Source: Lomentospora prolificans
Lineage: Eukaryota; Ascomycota; Sordariomycetes; Microascales; Microascaceae
DNA: 64,000 nt
Assembly: GCA_029532625.1 (NCBI GenBank)
Contig: JARFXM010000007.1
Coordinates: 434,001 to 498,000, forward strand
Direction: 5' to 3'
Shown: one piece after another, positions 47,122-59,500 of the stretch
Numbering within the stretch: the first letter of the stretch is position 1
Layout: every line of letters begins with the position of its first letter
Program-made: the position numbers and the translations under genes
The notes under the pieces: generated by a model
What the model saw: the letters and a program-made list of their open reading frames with translations, nothing else
The model's database searches: none
Told to the model about the DNA's origin: nothing

Positions 47122-47930
47122 GCGCATCACCCGTAACTCTCACATTTCGGGGTTTTTGGGGGGAGGAGGCTGCACACGCGTGTGTTTTTTTTTTTTTTTT
47201 TTTTTTTTTTACCGGTTTGGCAGGAAGGGTATAAAAAGGTGACAGAAAACCGAGGGAGGAAAGCGCTTCGATGGTTTCCTCCTCTTTTCGTAAATGGGCA
47301 GGGAATGCGTGGTTGCCATCTATTTGTAGACTACGGATTTGGTGTTTAGCGGCGCATTTTGTGTTTCTCTTTTTATTATGACGATACAGTATTCATAGTT
47401 ATCATAGGCTCATCCTGATTTGTTTTCTATGGGGAAAGCAAGCTTATTTTATGAGTAAAGAAGCATATATCTGCCCTATCCATCTAGACTTCCCCAGTGG
47501 TGAGCGAAAAGGAGAGGGAAATCCTGTAGATAAGCGGTACTAGTGGGTGGTAGCGAAGAGTTGGCATGCTTGAACCACAAAAGTCTCGAGCTTCCTGCCC
47601 CATCCGCTATACCGCTGGAGTCATGACAGAAAGGAATGGGATTGGGCTTCAAGAAGCGTTGCTCCGGGTCTTGGTCGATGATGATTCCTGACGCTATCTT
47701 GGGTCACAAGGCATGAGTCGTCGCCAACGCTAAAGTCGAGTAGCATGCTCAAGGACAAGAGGTCGGGTGAAGCAAGACGAAGGGGCGATTTGCGCGAGAA
47801 GGCTTGATGCGGCAAGTCCAGGAATCGAAATCACCATTTCCATAACGTATTTCCTAACTCATTGTCTATGGCCATGGAACCCAATAAATATATATATATA
47901 TATATATATAAAAGAAAAGAAAACAACACC
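47122..47930. other. convergent 3' region, Pho85 / NOSIP gene
   Basis: 0.8 kb without a gene. Contains poly(T) at 47185-47210 and an (AT)12 run at about 47888-47911, the latter just past the NOSIP stop on its strand. Confidence 0.6.
47185..47210. repeat. poly(T)26 tract after Pho85
   Basis: Uninterrupted T run 64 bases downstream of the Pho85 stop codon. Confidence 0.9.
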
Positions 47931-49156
47931 TCAGCACTGAAAATTCGTACTATCCCTCTCAACGACATTCACCCCGCCAGCAACAAACCCCGTCCCATCC
48001 GACCTCAACTCAATCAACGTTGCCGGCAACGCGCCCCTGGCCTTCTTCCCCACCGGGCCCCTCTCCCTCTCCTTCCCATCCGCCAGATCCGCATCGCAAA
48101 CGTAGCAAGTAAGCACGCCCTCGCCTCCGCCGCCGCCGTCGTCCCGCGCGCTCTCGACGAGCCTCACGGCGCACGCCCGGCACAGCACGTGGCCGCACGG
48201 CTTGGCGAGGACGGGTTTGGAGGGGTTGGAGAGGACCTTGCGGCAGCAGGGGCAGATGCGCTTGACCGCACGCGAGGAGGCCGAGGCGTGGTCTTTTTCT
48301 TCGGTGAAGGAGAGGGCGATGAGGTGCTTTTGGGAGAGGACGTGGGGCGCGTCGGGGGGCGAGCAGGGGCAGATGGGGGAGTCTTTGGGTTTTTTGCGGG
48401 TGGAGAGAGCGGTTTCGGGGTCGATTGTTGGCGTGAGGGAGGGGGTCCAGAATGATGGGAGGGTTGGTTTTTGGGCCTGTTTTTTTGGTTGGGGTTGTGT
48501 TGTTAGTTGGGCTATCATCATCAAAGTATGAAGACAGTGGGGGGGAGGAGAGAGAGGCTTACGATTTCGTCGTCGATAGCCTTCCGCGCCTTGGTAACAT
48601 CCTCCTTGGATATCCTATCCATCTCCTTCTCATCCAACCCAAACTTCCTCTTCGTCCCCCGCGTAATCAACCCTGCCACCTTTCCCCCACCCACGCTCTT
48701 CTCCTCATCCTCGTCTTCTTCACGGGCGCCCACCTTCTTAGCCGCCAACCCCAACTGCACCATCTCAAACTCCCGAACAGCCCTCTCCTTCGCCTCAGCC
48801 TCCTTCTCCTCCCTCGCAGCCTCGACCTCCTTCTCGGCCACCTCCCGCGCCTTGGCCAGCCTCTTCATCTCCTTCTTCTGCGCCAGCAGGTTCGCCAGCG
48901 CGCACTCGCGGCAAAAGACGTCGCCGCGGTGACACGAGACGGGGTCTCGCGCCGGCTCGAGGCAGAGGTTGCACGAGCCGAACGGCAGGAATGAGTCGCG
49001 GTTTAGCCGCGCGGAGGACGAGGTCCAGGCGGCGCGGGCTAGGGCGCGCTCGTGGGCTGTGAAGACAGGCCGGGTGGTGTTTCTTTTGCCTAGGGTGAGG
49101 GGGGTTAGTGTGAGGGTTCGGAGGTGGGTTGGGAGGTTGGACTTACTGTGGGACAT
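47931..49156 (-). CDS. NOSIP-type RING protein, probable E3 ubiquitin ligase
   Basis: Three exons on the minus strand: 49156-49147 (only 10 coding bases), 49089-48563 and 48476-47931, giving 360 residues. The N-terminus MSHSKRNTTRPVFTAHERA is the NOSIP hallmark and can only be made by splicing the tiny first exon. A zinc-binding U-box-like half site follows (CNLCLEPARDPVSCHRGDVFCRECALANLL, about 53-82 in pieces), then a long Glu/Lys-rich coiled coil, LPSFWTPSLTPT after the second intron, and a C-terminal RING (CPCCRKVL, CGHVLCRACA, CYVCDADL). In animals NOSIP binds nitric oxide synthase and acts as a nuclear ubiquitin ligase linked to the spliceosome; in fungi the spliceosomal link is the more plausible role (inference). 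Confidence 0.92.
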
Positions 49157-49925
49157 TTTGGAGGGTTTGCGATGAGATGGGGTTGTCGGTGGGAGGGTAT
49201 GGTGAGGGTGCAATTTCACCTTAGTGGCGATGGAGCTTTGGATACTCACGAGGGTCAGTGGTGGTTGGGATTGTGAGAGGGTTACAGTTTCGGGGCGAGA
49301 AGATGAGTGTGTATCCGCCTACGAGTTAATTCTCTTTTCATAACAATTAATGCCGTTGGGAGAACTTTTGAAATCGTAATCCTCGGTGGCCGTCGTGAGG
49401 TATATACGTTTCTGGTTGTTGCTCTTCTCATCAAGCTCGATCCGGCACCATCTTCAAAGACGGAACATTGAACATCAGATCCAGCCGAAAACCGTGATGC
49501 ACTAATGGAGGTTATTCACCAATCGAGCTCATTTCCACACCAGCGCGCTTCGTTCACCAAAGAAACGCTGCACGTTTTTTGACTCGTGTTAAAAGCTTCC
49601 AAAAGCTAGTCAATATCTTTTTTTTTTTTCCCGGGCAATGTCTTCATCCCAACGTGCAACCCGCGATATAAACACAACGTGAAGTGACACTTTTTTTGGA
49701 TACACCTCGGTCAATCCGTGGATCTTTTCCCCAGTAAATGAGTCTCGAATCTCTTCAATGCCGTGACCGTTCTCCGTCTCTTTGAGGCCAAGGAACGGGT
49801 GCCTCCGCTCTCTCAATCGCACCTTGACCTCGGCTACCCTCTTATATGAAACATCAAACACTTTGCGCGGGAGCCAAGGGATTGATTCCTGCCTAAGAGT
49901 AAGAAAGGACTTCACACCACAGGCA
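49157..49925. other. divergent promoter region, NOSIP / tafazzin
   Basis: 769 bases between divergent start codons. The open frame that runs into the tafazzin start from 49782 lacks resemblance before the ATG at 49926. A T-rich run lies at 49618-49630. Nothing else recognised. Confidence 0.6.
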
Positions 49926-51182
49926 ATGTCGCCGCCAACTGTTCCACGCCGTGCGCCGCGCGGAGCCTTCTGGCGCGCCGGATCCTCGGTGGTAATGGGT
50001 CTCACCGGCCTTCTAGGCAAGGGATTTCTCTACGGGTTGAACAGGGTGCACTTGGAAGGGTATGGAGATTTTCTAGAGGTCTTGGAAAAAAGGAAGCACG
50101 AGGGGAGGAAGAGGGGACTACTTACCGCTTCTAATCATACGTCAGTGTAAGTTGAGTCTTGGAGATATTCTATGTCTTATCATGAGCTACGCATGAGATA
50201 CCAATTCCTAGTTTCACTGTGGCTGATGAGAAACCCCTAGACTTGATGATCCTATAATATGGGGTGTCCTTCCCCTCCGCTACGTGTTTGACCCGTGGAA
50301 TCTCCGCTGGAGTCTAGGCGCCCAAGATATCTGCTTCAAGAACAAGTACCTGACATCCCCCCTTTTCCCCTCCTTCTCACCGTCGAACCCAGCCCCTAAC
50401 ATGACCCCCTCCACAGAGCATCTGCAACCTTCTTCAGCCTCGGCCAAGTCCTCCCAACCTATCGCCTCAAACACTCTCCCCACGGCGGCCTCTACCAACC
50501 CACCATAACCGAAGCCATCCACCTCCTCTCCCGCGCCCCCTCCTCCTCTTCCTCTTCCCAACACCTAGCCGGCTCCTCCCCCCCGGCCGAATCTAGCAGG
50601 CCCCCTCCCCACCCCCATCCCCACCTCTCCTGGCTTCACGTCTTTCCCGAAGGCTGTGTCCACCAACACCCAACCTCCTCCCTCCGCTACTTCAAATGGG
50701 GCATCGCCCGCCTCATCCTCGAGTCCGACCCAACCCCGGACTTCGTCCCCATGTTCATCGACGGCCTGCAGCGCGTCATGCCCGAGAACCGCTCCTTTCC
50801 CCGCTTCCTGCCGCGCGTCGGCAAGGACATCACCGTCGCTTTCGGCGAGCAGGTCGATGTTCCGGAAATCTTTGGCGAGCTTGTCGAGAGGTGGAGAAAG
50901 GTTCGCCATCTGGTGGGGCCGGTCGCCGCCGGTACGGCCGCGAGGGATCTGAGCCCGTTGGAGCCGCCCGAGGGCGTGGATGCTGAAGTGTGGAGGGAGG
51001 TCGTGGAGGTGAGGATAGAAACGGCCAGGAGGGTGCGCGTTGAGGTTCTGAAACTGAGAAGGAGCCTGGGGTATCCGGATGATGATGAGAAACTTGGGTT
51101 GGCGGAGACTTGGAAGAGGGAAAAGTTGGAGGGCCCCCGGAAAACAACGCTTGGGGAGGAACATGTATCGAGCAAGAGGTAA
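49926..51182 (+). CDS. taz1: tafazzin, mitochondrial cardiolipin transacylase
   Basis: Three exons, 49926-50146, 50241-50345 and 50417-51182, encode 363 residues. Tafazzin remodels cardiolipin acyl chains at mitochondrial membranes. The acyltransferase HX4D motif, His71 to Asp76 (NHTSVLDDP), is split by the first intron between Val and Leu. Next come WGVLPLRYVFDPWNLRWSLGAQDICFKNK, FFSLGQVLPTYR after the second intron, the long variable Ser/Pro loop (RAPSSSSSSQ), HVFPEGCVHQ, RYFKWGIARLILES and PMFIDGLQRVMPE. A Pro/Arg-rich N-terminus with one hydrophobic helix (VVMGLTGLLGKGFLYGL) provides the membrane association. The exon 2 donor is the GT inside AAGTACC: using it gives FKNK followed by ASATFFSLG, whereas reading through gives a nonsense extension. 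The C-terminal 120 residues are charged and helical. Confidence 0.94.
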
Positions 51183-51646
51183 ACGCCCCGGGAAAAAGAA
51201 GAAAAAAGGTGATCGGGACTACAGATAGAGGATGTGCTATGGGTGTCTAGTGCGCCTAGAAATCAATGTTTGAATAAATGTACATATATCAGGTTCATAT
51301 TTAAAGAACAAGAGCGACGGGGCTCCAGAGGTGCAATCTTAATCCATTCTCTATTCGAGGAATACATCCTTAGTGATGTTTCTTGTTTCCTAAAGACCTA
51401 TCATGAATCCGCGTCGCTGTCCTCCTCATAAAATCAAAATGATACGTCTCCCCCTCATTCCAGAACGCCGCTTCCCGCATGCCTGCAAGTTAGACCAGAG
51501 ACAGAAGGAAAAAAAAAGACTTGAGAAAAAACTAACCCTCGCTTCCTTTCCAAAAAGAAAAAAGAAAGAACAAGAAAAAGAAAAAGGCCATAAGTATACA
51601 AGGAAAAGAAATTGGACAGCATGGTAGCGGCTGCACAGCGCCTCGC
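51183..51646. other. convergent 3' region, tafazzin / Sgf73
   Basis: 464 bases, A-rich near 51505-51600. No gene. Confidence 0.6.
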
Positions 51647-53154
51647 TTATCCCCTACTAGTCACGGACGGCCTGCGAGACATCGACCCTTGCATGCTGAA
51701 ACTCGACGTCCTCGCACTGGTCGGGAACATTACCGTGTCCGGTTCCCCTAGCGCATCTTCACTGTCCACTAGGCCAGGATGGCCTTCGGGAAGCCTCTGG
51801 GCGCCGAAGCCGACAACTTTGAAGATGTTGGTACGGCCGCCGTTAGTTGCCATTTGCAGCTGCTCGTGAAGTCGGGCGAGCTGGTATGTGCGTTTGATAG
51901 GCTGAAGCACCGGCGGCGGCAGGACAGGCTGAGGTTTCCAGTGCGCAAGCGCGTTCATAACGTTGGCGGTTTCCTCGTCGGAATCAATCTGACCAACATT
52001 CTCATCCTCGTCCTCAATCGGAGCGTTTGCGTCCATTGCAGCTTCTGTAGGAGAGAAGGGCCGGTGTCAGCAGTCTGATGACGCGATACGTTGATGCCAG
52101 ATAAACTTACTTTGTTGCTTGGCCTGGTTCTTCTTCTGGTACGCCGCAAGCAGCATGTCGTATGGTAACGATCGGCCGGGCACAGCACGTTTCGCACCCA
52201 TAGAGTGACTCTTGCAAGTAAGAGATCTCGCGCAAGGCATCCCGTTTGGTAAGAGTACACCACACTGGCGTTCCACATCGACAGGCCCTGTATCCGATGT
52301 TAAGTGAGGTGCACGCATGAGGTAAAGGAGGGAAGAGTGCGACATACCTCTGGGCTTGGCAACTTTGGGCTTAACTTCCTCCTTCTTCTTTTTCTTGGAA
52401 GGTCCCTTCTCCGCCTCACCATCAGCTTTACGCTTCTTGCCGCCCTTGCCAGGTTCACCGCCCCTAGTCTTCGACGCCTTGGTTTTGTCGTCATCATCAT
52501 CGTCGCTATCGTCGCCCTTGCCGCCGCCAGCCTCCTCGTCCGCCTTTCTGGCCTCTTCTCTCGCAGCCTCCCTTGCGCGTTCTCTCGCTTCCCTGGCCTC
52601 TTTCTTTCGTAGCGCCTTCTCCTTCTTCACTCTCAAGCACTGTGCGATATGTCCCTTGGCGCCCGACTTCAACACGTTCTTCTTGCAGTGTTTACACGAT
52701 TCCATCTCCGGCGCATCGTCGACCGGTCGGCCAAGTATAAAGGTGGCTTGCTCATCGTCCTCGACATGATTGGTTCCGGGTGAGAGCGACGCGTCGGTAG
52801 CTTTGAGCTTCTTCTCATCTGTTGAAGGGGCACGAGACAGCGTTAGGGATGCTCCACATGAAAGGCGGGGTCGCGCAGGGGATGATCCCCGACCATCTCT
52901 TGACTTACCATCAGCAGAGTTGTTCTCCCGCCATGTCCCAAGTTTCGTCGCCCTCAGCTGGATTTTCTTAAGCTTTAAAACGCCTCCCTTGCCATCTTTC
53001 TTGGTGTCCTTCTTCGATGCGACCTTGATGGTAGCATCTTCGCCTATTCGAAGCGGCGCAAGGCCATTGTCAGCCTAAATCTATCAACCACATCACGAAC
53101 TATTCGATAAGGGCCTGGGTTCATACTCTTGCGAGCGTCGGCGTCGGCGGGCAT
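51647..53154 (-). CDS. sgf73: SAGA deubiquitinase-module subunit Sgf73 (ataxin-7 homologue)
   Basis: Five exons on the minus strand: 53154-53127, 53043-52909, 52818-52348, 52287-52111 and 52044-51647, 402 residues. Sgf73 anchors the Ubp8 histone H2B deubiquitinase module to SAGA. Two diagnostic zinc motifs are present: an N-terminal C2HC finger, Cys96-x2-Cys99 and His111-x3-Cys115 (ESCKHCKKN..GHIAQC), and the SCA7 domain from about 213 (CGVLLPNGMPCARSLTCKSH with Cys220, Cys230, Cys236, His239, then GRSLPYDMLLAAYQKKNQA). Between them lies a Lys/Glu/Asp-rich linker with a run of Asp (about 160-167) and a KKKKK nuclear signal. The C-terminal part (HWKPQPVLPPPVLQPIKRTYQLARLHEQL) is conserved in fungi. 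Every join is phase 1, each intron is short, and the small first exon gives MPADADARK. Confidence 0.93.
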
Positions 53155-56100
53155 ATCTTGTAACGTGCGCGTGGTTGCGCGCGACGGAGCGATGGGGCTA
53201 GATGATGCCGGATTGCGCCTCCTTCGTCGGGTTAGAAGGCGCCGCACAAGCTTTTTACCAGCCTGGACTCCTCATGGGTATCGATCCTAGACGATATATG
53301 CTGGAATGGCCGGGTACAGGATGCGAGATTTGGAGAGCTGGATGCCTTTCTGGTGCCGGGTCGGGTGTCGTCGTGTGACTGTAGTGTTGAGCCGCATCGC
53401 CAGCCCAGGCTTGTCGTTGCCCGTCCACCTTATCAACACGTGATTTAGATACGTACCACCAAGGGGAGGCTCGCCAGCCATCGGCCCCATTTACAGTGAC
53501 AGTCTACAGAAAAGCGCCACCTTTCAGCCTAGACTTTCCAGTTGAAGGAGACGAAAAATGTAATTCATCTTGAATTAATTAAGCTTAACTGGGCTAGGTT
53601 TACTTCCATGGTTTACCGAAGTGCATTAAATCGACTTCTTACTGACATAAGTATTCTCAATATCCTTCAATCATTGAGCAAGACCTTGGTTAGAATGCGC
53701 GGGATTTAACTTCTAGAACTAACGAAAGGCTCCTTCTTCTTCTATATTCTTGACTATAAGACGTTCTAAGGGCCCTAACCGGTAGCTCGAGACGCCATAA
53801 CCCTCCGTATGTCGTGACCTGAGCCGGCTCCTCGTTCTAGATTGAGGGGCCAGTCTTGATCTAGGTAAGGATACACTGTTGGGCTCCCAATACATACGAA
53901 AAACTCATCCATAGGTGTTAAATAGCGTCCACTCTGTCATGGAGCCTTGGGAATGTCCCGCAGTGCAAGACCTGCCCGCTCGATACGAGTAGGGATTAGG
54001 AGACCTTCGTGGATCAGAGCCCGTGGTAATCCCAGTGCTGACTATTTGGACCGGGGAAGCAGGTAATATTCCATAAAAGACTTGGCACATGTGGCGGCGG
54101 TAGGCGGGAGACGGGGGTCAGTTCGAGTATGGAATGGTGATATTAGTGAAGCTGGGACGAGAACAATGTCCACCAGGCACACCGCGCCGTGCACTGGACA
54201 GTTATCAGCACGTGATTTTGGCATGTGGGTCGCCCGCGCCTACACTATTAGTCGCCGAAGCGACATCGTCGCATCAACTTGAAGGCCCCTGGGACAAATG
54301 TATTTGTGTCATGGCATAGCACCGAACGGGATTTTCGTGGTCAAGATAATTCTTATGTCGAGATTCATATTTCATTGGACTGTGAATCTCTCGCAAATTC
54401 AGCATTAGGCACGAACCGGCTCTTTGTTTTACCCTCTTGTCATGCCAAAGACCTTACACCAACTGACAAGGCGCACTCGCCTAGGAGCGAGCGACAGCCA
54501 GAACATTCCTCACGTTAACGGATTATTACAGCCAACGAGGACTAACAGTTTAAAATAAGATTTGGGCCCTCTCCTACCGGATCAACGCTCGACGTCCGAA
54601 CCTCAGCGACGCCTCGTTCGGCGTCATGCAGCTGTTGACTACATTGCATATTCTATCAGCCGCGCCCCTGCTACGCTCATGATGCCAACACCTAAATATC
54701 CAAAGTGATTCAGTCTCTGAACTACCGTGCCGCCACAGACTTCAAATCCGCAGTTTCCCAATTGCCCTCCTACTCCGGGATCCCCGCAGTGAAGCCTGCG
54801 CCCCTCCCGTCTCCGGGTTTAGACCCATCCGCTCCCGTCACAAGGAGAACAGAACACCACTGTAGGTAGTACATGTGTTATTCTACCAACCTCCAAGCTG
54901 TCTATTCGGCATTTATCACAAAACTCCCAACACTCCCGGTCCAGGTTTTGGCTCGTTCGTGCTAGCCTGGTGCATATCCCAGATTCCGAGCGTCCACAAG
55001 GCAAGGATGTGGGCAGCCAGATTATTAGGAAAATAAGCTAGCATTCAACCTTCAGATCCTGGTACTAATCGGCTTTATGCTGTAACCTCTCTCGTGCAAC
55101 GCAGAGCGCGTTACTCCTACTTCTAGTCACTTCTAAGTCAGCGTGTCCAGGTATACTCGTGATAACCAAGTAAATACAGCACTATTTAAGTTTACTTACC
55201 GTATATCGGCTTAAGTGTGGCAAAGACGCAAGAGCACGGTGAAGTGTAAAAGGCCTGGTCTTATGTCCTATTCGTGCCTCACTGCCGTCGGTTGCGTAAG
55301 TGCTCAACACCGATCTCTCGCCCCTGAGAAAGTGGCGGTAGTAGAGAGGTCTGGTGCAGACGCCAGGTCTCGTCAGATCTATAAGCCGCAAATTCTATCG
55401 ACTCATCTGGAGAAGTAAGATAATGTTACACCGCAGGTTCTGGTACCCGGCGGAGGCAAGATAACCAAATGGGTGGCAAAAGAATCGGACAGACTAAGAT
55501 GGAATTTGTCCACAACAGTGCCTTGTTTCTCTTCCAGCCTTCGACGGACTGTAAATAAGAGAAGGAGCGGTTTTCAAAGGGGCAGGTGTATATGAGGAAC
55601 AAACTTCGCAATAGAGGTATAGCTGTAGTGATGCTTTCAATCAACTCACAGCCAGATGCGCAATTTATTGAGAAAGTCGTGACCAAGTAGTGAGAGTGCG
55701 GAGGAGGGATCGAGGGTGTGCTGGAGCCTTGTCTCCCGAACGCCGGTTCTGTGCGTTGGCTGCCCAAGTCGCGGGCCGTTGGCTGAGCTGTAATAGCACT
55801 CTCGGCAACCCGAACAATATTCCCAAGTTGATAGCGAGGCGCGATCTCACATTCATGGACGAATAGGCATCGGATAGCGAGTCAAGTAACGAAAAAGTCA
55901 GTATATAAACGACAACAGACGCAACCTCCAATCCCAAAACCATTTCCACCAGAGTTGTTCTTCAAAGTTAAAACAGCGGCGACGTCCACTAATTCGATGG
56001 TGAACAAGTTACAACAACAAGGCAGGGTAGAATGTAAAATAAGACAAAAACTCCCAGGATGATTTCTAGACACGTTTCCCGCCGAATAGAAGAACAGGGA

Positions 56101-56528
56101 CACCGCGAAAAAAAAAAAAAAAAAGAAAAAAAAAGAAAGGATATAGAACAAGTTCGTGCCATACATGAAGAATGTTTGGTTCGTATCCTCTTTTTTTCCC
56201 TCGTCTTCCGATTCCCGCATACGCAATCGCGGCGGGAGAAAGGAGGAACAAGGCACATCCTCGCACCGCTTCCTAGCTTATTCCGTCAAAGCCTAGGTAG
56301 CCTTTTCGTTCTTCTCTAGCCCGAGTACTCCAACCACATGGGACGAAATCTCTGAGATTCCGAGAGAGTAGCGACATCCTGAAGGGCCGTGCCTAACGAA
56401 GAGGGACTGGAAATGCTTTCCATAGCGCATCACATGGAAAGTTATCCGTGACCTCTAGTCGACACAGCAACCCGAGTCCTCTCGAAGCGACAAGCCCGTT
56501 GGGAATCAAACAACTCCACATTCGAGGA
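53155..56528. other. 3.4 kb TA-rich gene-free tract, possible decayed repeat
   Basis: Between the Sgf73 start (-) and the Cdc25 3' end (-). From about 53540 to 55430 the DNA is visibly richer in A, T and TpA steps (for example near 53570, 55040 and 55170) than its surroundings, with frequent stops in all frames and no open frame above about 115 codons. This is what repeat-induced point mutation or plain decay of a transposon leaves. I found no terminal repeats or transposase/polymerase motifs by eye, so a mobile-element origin is a hypothesis. A-rich sequence at 56105-56140. Confidence 0.5.
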
Positions 56529-59500
56529 TTAAAGGAAGCCAGACTCAGCGAGCACCCTATAAAAGTAAATAACATTAGCAATCCGCATCTTGGAAGCTTA
56601 TGAGTTTAAAAAACACTTACCTGACAATCTTCTCGTCTTCCCTCTCACGAGGCTCAACCTGAAGGCTCTTGTCATACATCTCGTGCACATCACCTGCCGC
56701 CTGCATGTTGCTCAGGATATAGTCCTGGAGCTCCGTGACCGCCTGCAGCGAGTAACCGACGTTCTGGTACTGCTGGATGTCGCCAATCACCTCGGCCGTC
56801 TTGGCCCTCTTGGAGAAGTTGATGAGATTGGTCTTCTTGATGATGGAGGGGATACCGTCCTCGATGAAGGTGAGATCGGTCAGGTAGACACCTATAGTTA
56901 GTTAGCATCCGGGTATCGAAGGAGGGGCTAGTGCGTTCAAAGCTGATGATCAACTTACCAAAGAAGGGAATACAGGGCGGGTTCGCTGCATGCAGCGCTT
57001 CTCGGTATTCGCCAAAGTTCTTGGTGCTCGCCATGAGCTTCCGCATCGATTCGAGAACCGTTTGTGTCCTCTGAGGCACCTGATCCCAGGTCCTCTTCAA
57101 CCGCGCAATGGGCGCAGTTCCGAGAGCGGAAATGATCGAGGTAAGCGTAGAGAAATTGTTGAGCGCGCGGCATTTCTAAAATTGAAGGGGTTAGATATGA
57201 TACTTCGTGGCAGATGTTATCCCGGAAGGCCAAAAACTCACGTCAGCAACAGAGATAAAGTGCTTGATGACAACGACGCGCTTCCTCACATCCACCTGCG
57301 CGAGAATCATCTCGGCGACCCAGTTGGTCATCTGGTTCGAATGTAGAATGAGTGCCTTTACGTTGGGCGCCGGCTCGGGCTCACCCTCGCCCACCTTCTT
57401 CTGCCACGTCTTGTTGAGGCACTCGGTAGGCTTGATCTTGCTGTAGAGGCGAGACTCGATGATTGTGAGCTGGCGCGCGAACTCGGTGACGTCGATATCG
57501 AGGAACTTGAGCTTCTTCATGCTGCGCGGCATGATGGGCGCCGGGCTGTTCTGGTTGAGCGTCTGGACCATGCGCTTGACGCCCACTTCCTTACCGTTGA
57601 GTCGCTGGTCGAGCACTTGCATGAGCGGCGCAGAGCCGGGCGTCTCGGTGGACTTGACCGTATCGCGGGCAAAGTTGTATACGTCGCGAATCAGCGCGCG
57701 GGATTCTTCGTTGTAATCCTCCATCCAGAAGCTGTCGAACCAGCTCTTGAGGATCTTGACCACTCGGAATCGGATGAGCTTCTGCTTGCGGTCCCTCCAG
57801 ACCTCATAATCTTGCTGTGTTAGCCCTTCGGGAGGTTGAATATTGAAACGGTTAACAAGGAGTTCGAAGAGGTCTCGCGCGGTCGTGAATGATCGGTAGG
57901 TAAGCAAGAAAGTATCGGTAAAGCCGGAATCCAGCTTGTCATGCCGGGTTAGTTGTTCTACAAGAGCGGGAAGTGTACCACCCTTGACGGTGGGCGGCTG
58001 CGTCTTAAACTCCCACGCGATCTCGTGTTCGTAGTCGAGTCGGAGGAATGGCGGGGTGTCCTCGACAGCTGGTAGGCCCATGGCCGCCTGGGCAGAGGGA
58101 TCTTCACCCAGTAGCTTCTTAAGCTTAGAGTAGTCACCTTTCCGGAAGTTTCCGGGAGCCGTGGGGTCCATGTCGGCGCTGAACGACTGGCTTTGAATGA
58201 GCGGCTGCCGTACTGGCATCGCGCGAGAATCTGTCCTCTGCGGCGCGCCGCGCTCGTACGGCATTGTTTGGGCCCTCGAGAGTTGCTCCCGGGCAAGCTG
58301 GTCCTCTCGTTGTCTCATGCTGCTCTGCTGCGCCTGAAGGTTGATCTGCACCTGCTCTGAGAGGAGCTGAAGAGAGAAACCGACGTGAGACGAGTTGGTT
58401 TCGAGCGCCCTAGCACACTGCCTGACGTACTCGAGTCGGTTCTCCAACGCCTCACCGTGTACCTCAGCCCACTCGTCCGCAAGAGGTCCTGCGACTGCTT
58501 GACACCCTAGTAGTAGATCCGACACGTTATCGTAAAGGCTCTGTTTGTTCGTGCTGAAATCGGCTAGTTGAGGAGTCTGGAAAGTGTTTCCGAGAACCGA
58601 CAGGTCGATTGACTCGATCATAGCAATCCAGGGTTTGAACATTTCCAAGACCTTTCCTCCAGCGGCACAGACGTTGTTTCCGACCAGTTCGTGCTTGTAC
58701 GGTGTGATAATCTTATCAGTAATGACAAGCCGCTTGTCGAGTTCACGAATGCTTGAGACAAGCATTCGCTTGAGTTCGTCCAACCGCTCAAGGAGCTTCG
58801 CGTCTAGAATAGCTTGAGGTTCCAGTGCACCTTCGTCGTCGTCGAGGAAGTTGGTCATGATGGGGTCCCGGGGTTCGAGGCCATTGTTTTGCCAGCTACC
58901 GCCGGTGTTGCTTCCGATCACAAAGCCGGGGAAGAGGCGAGGTATATCCTCTCCTCGTTGTTGCCGCGCTACTTCTACATAGTTAAATACTCCTTGGAAC
59001 ACGCCCTCCGCTTCCATCAAGCATTTTTGTACGGACTCAGCATTTGGCCAGTCTGCAGCTGCAATATGTGAGGAGATGACCAATTTTGAGAACTTGGACA
59101 TCATATCCCTAAAGTGGGGATAGAGCGCCTTGTTCTGCGAGATGATGGATGGTTGGCCAGAGTGGTTATCCGTTGTCCCGGAGCCGGCAGCTAGGAGGAG
59201 GCGGAGATGGTCAGAAATGTCTTCGGCGCGAGCCACGTATTCGGAGCGGCGGTTGCTCGTTATCGCTTCACGGTACCGATCGATGGCTCTCTTCATGTTT
59301 TGTACGAGACGGGTCCAGGTCAATGGAGGGGTCTGGCCATCGTCGAAGAACGACCGAGGAATAGAACTGGTAGCTGGTAGTGAGTAAGGTGAGGTGGTGA
59401 ATGAAGTAGCTGAAGCAATCATGGGTGTTTGACCGGTGGGCAGACCGTTCGCAAACGGATCGCCCCGATTCCCGCGAGCAACTGGCGAGATACCATTGAT

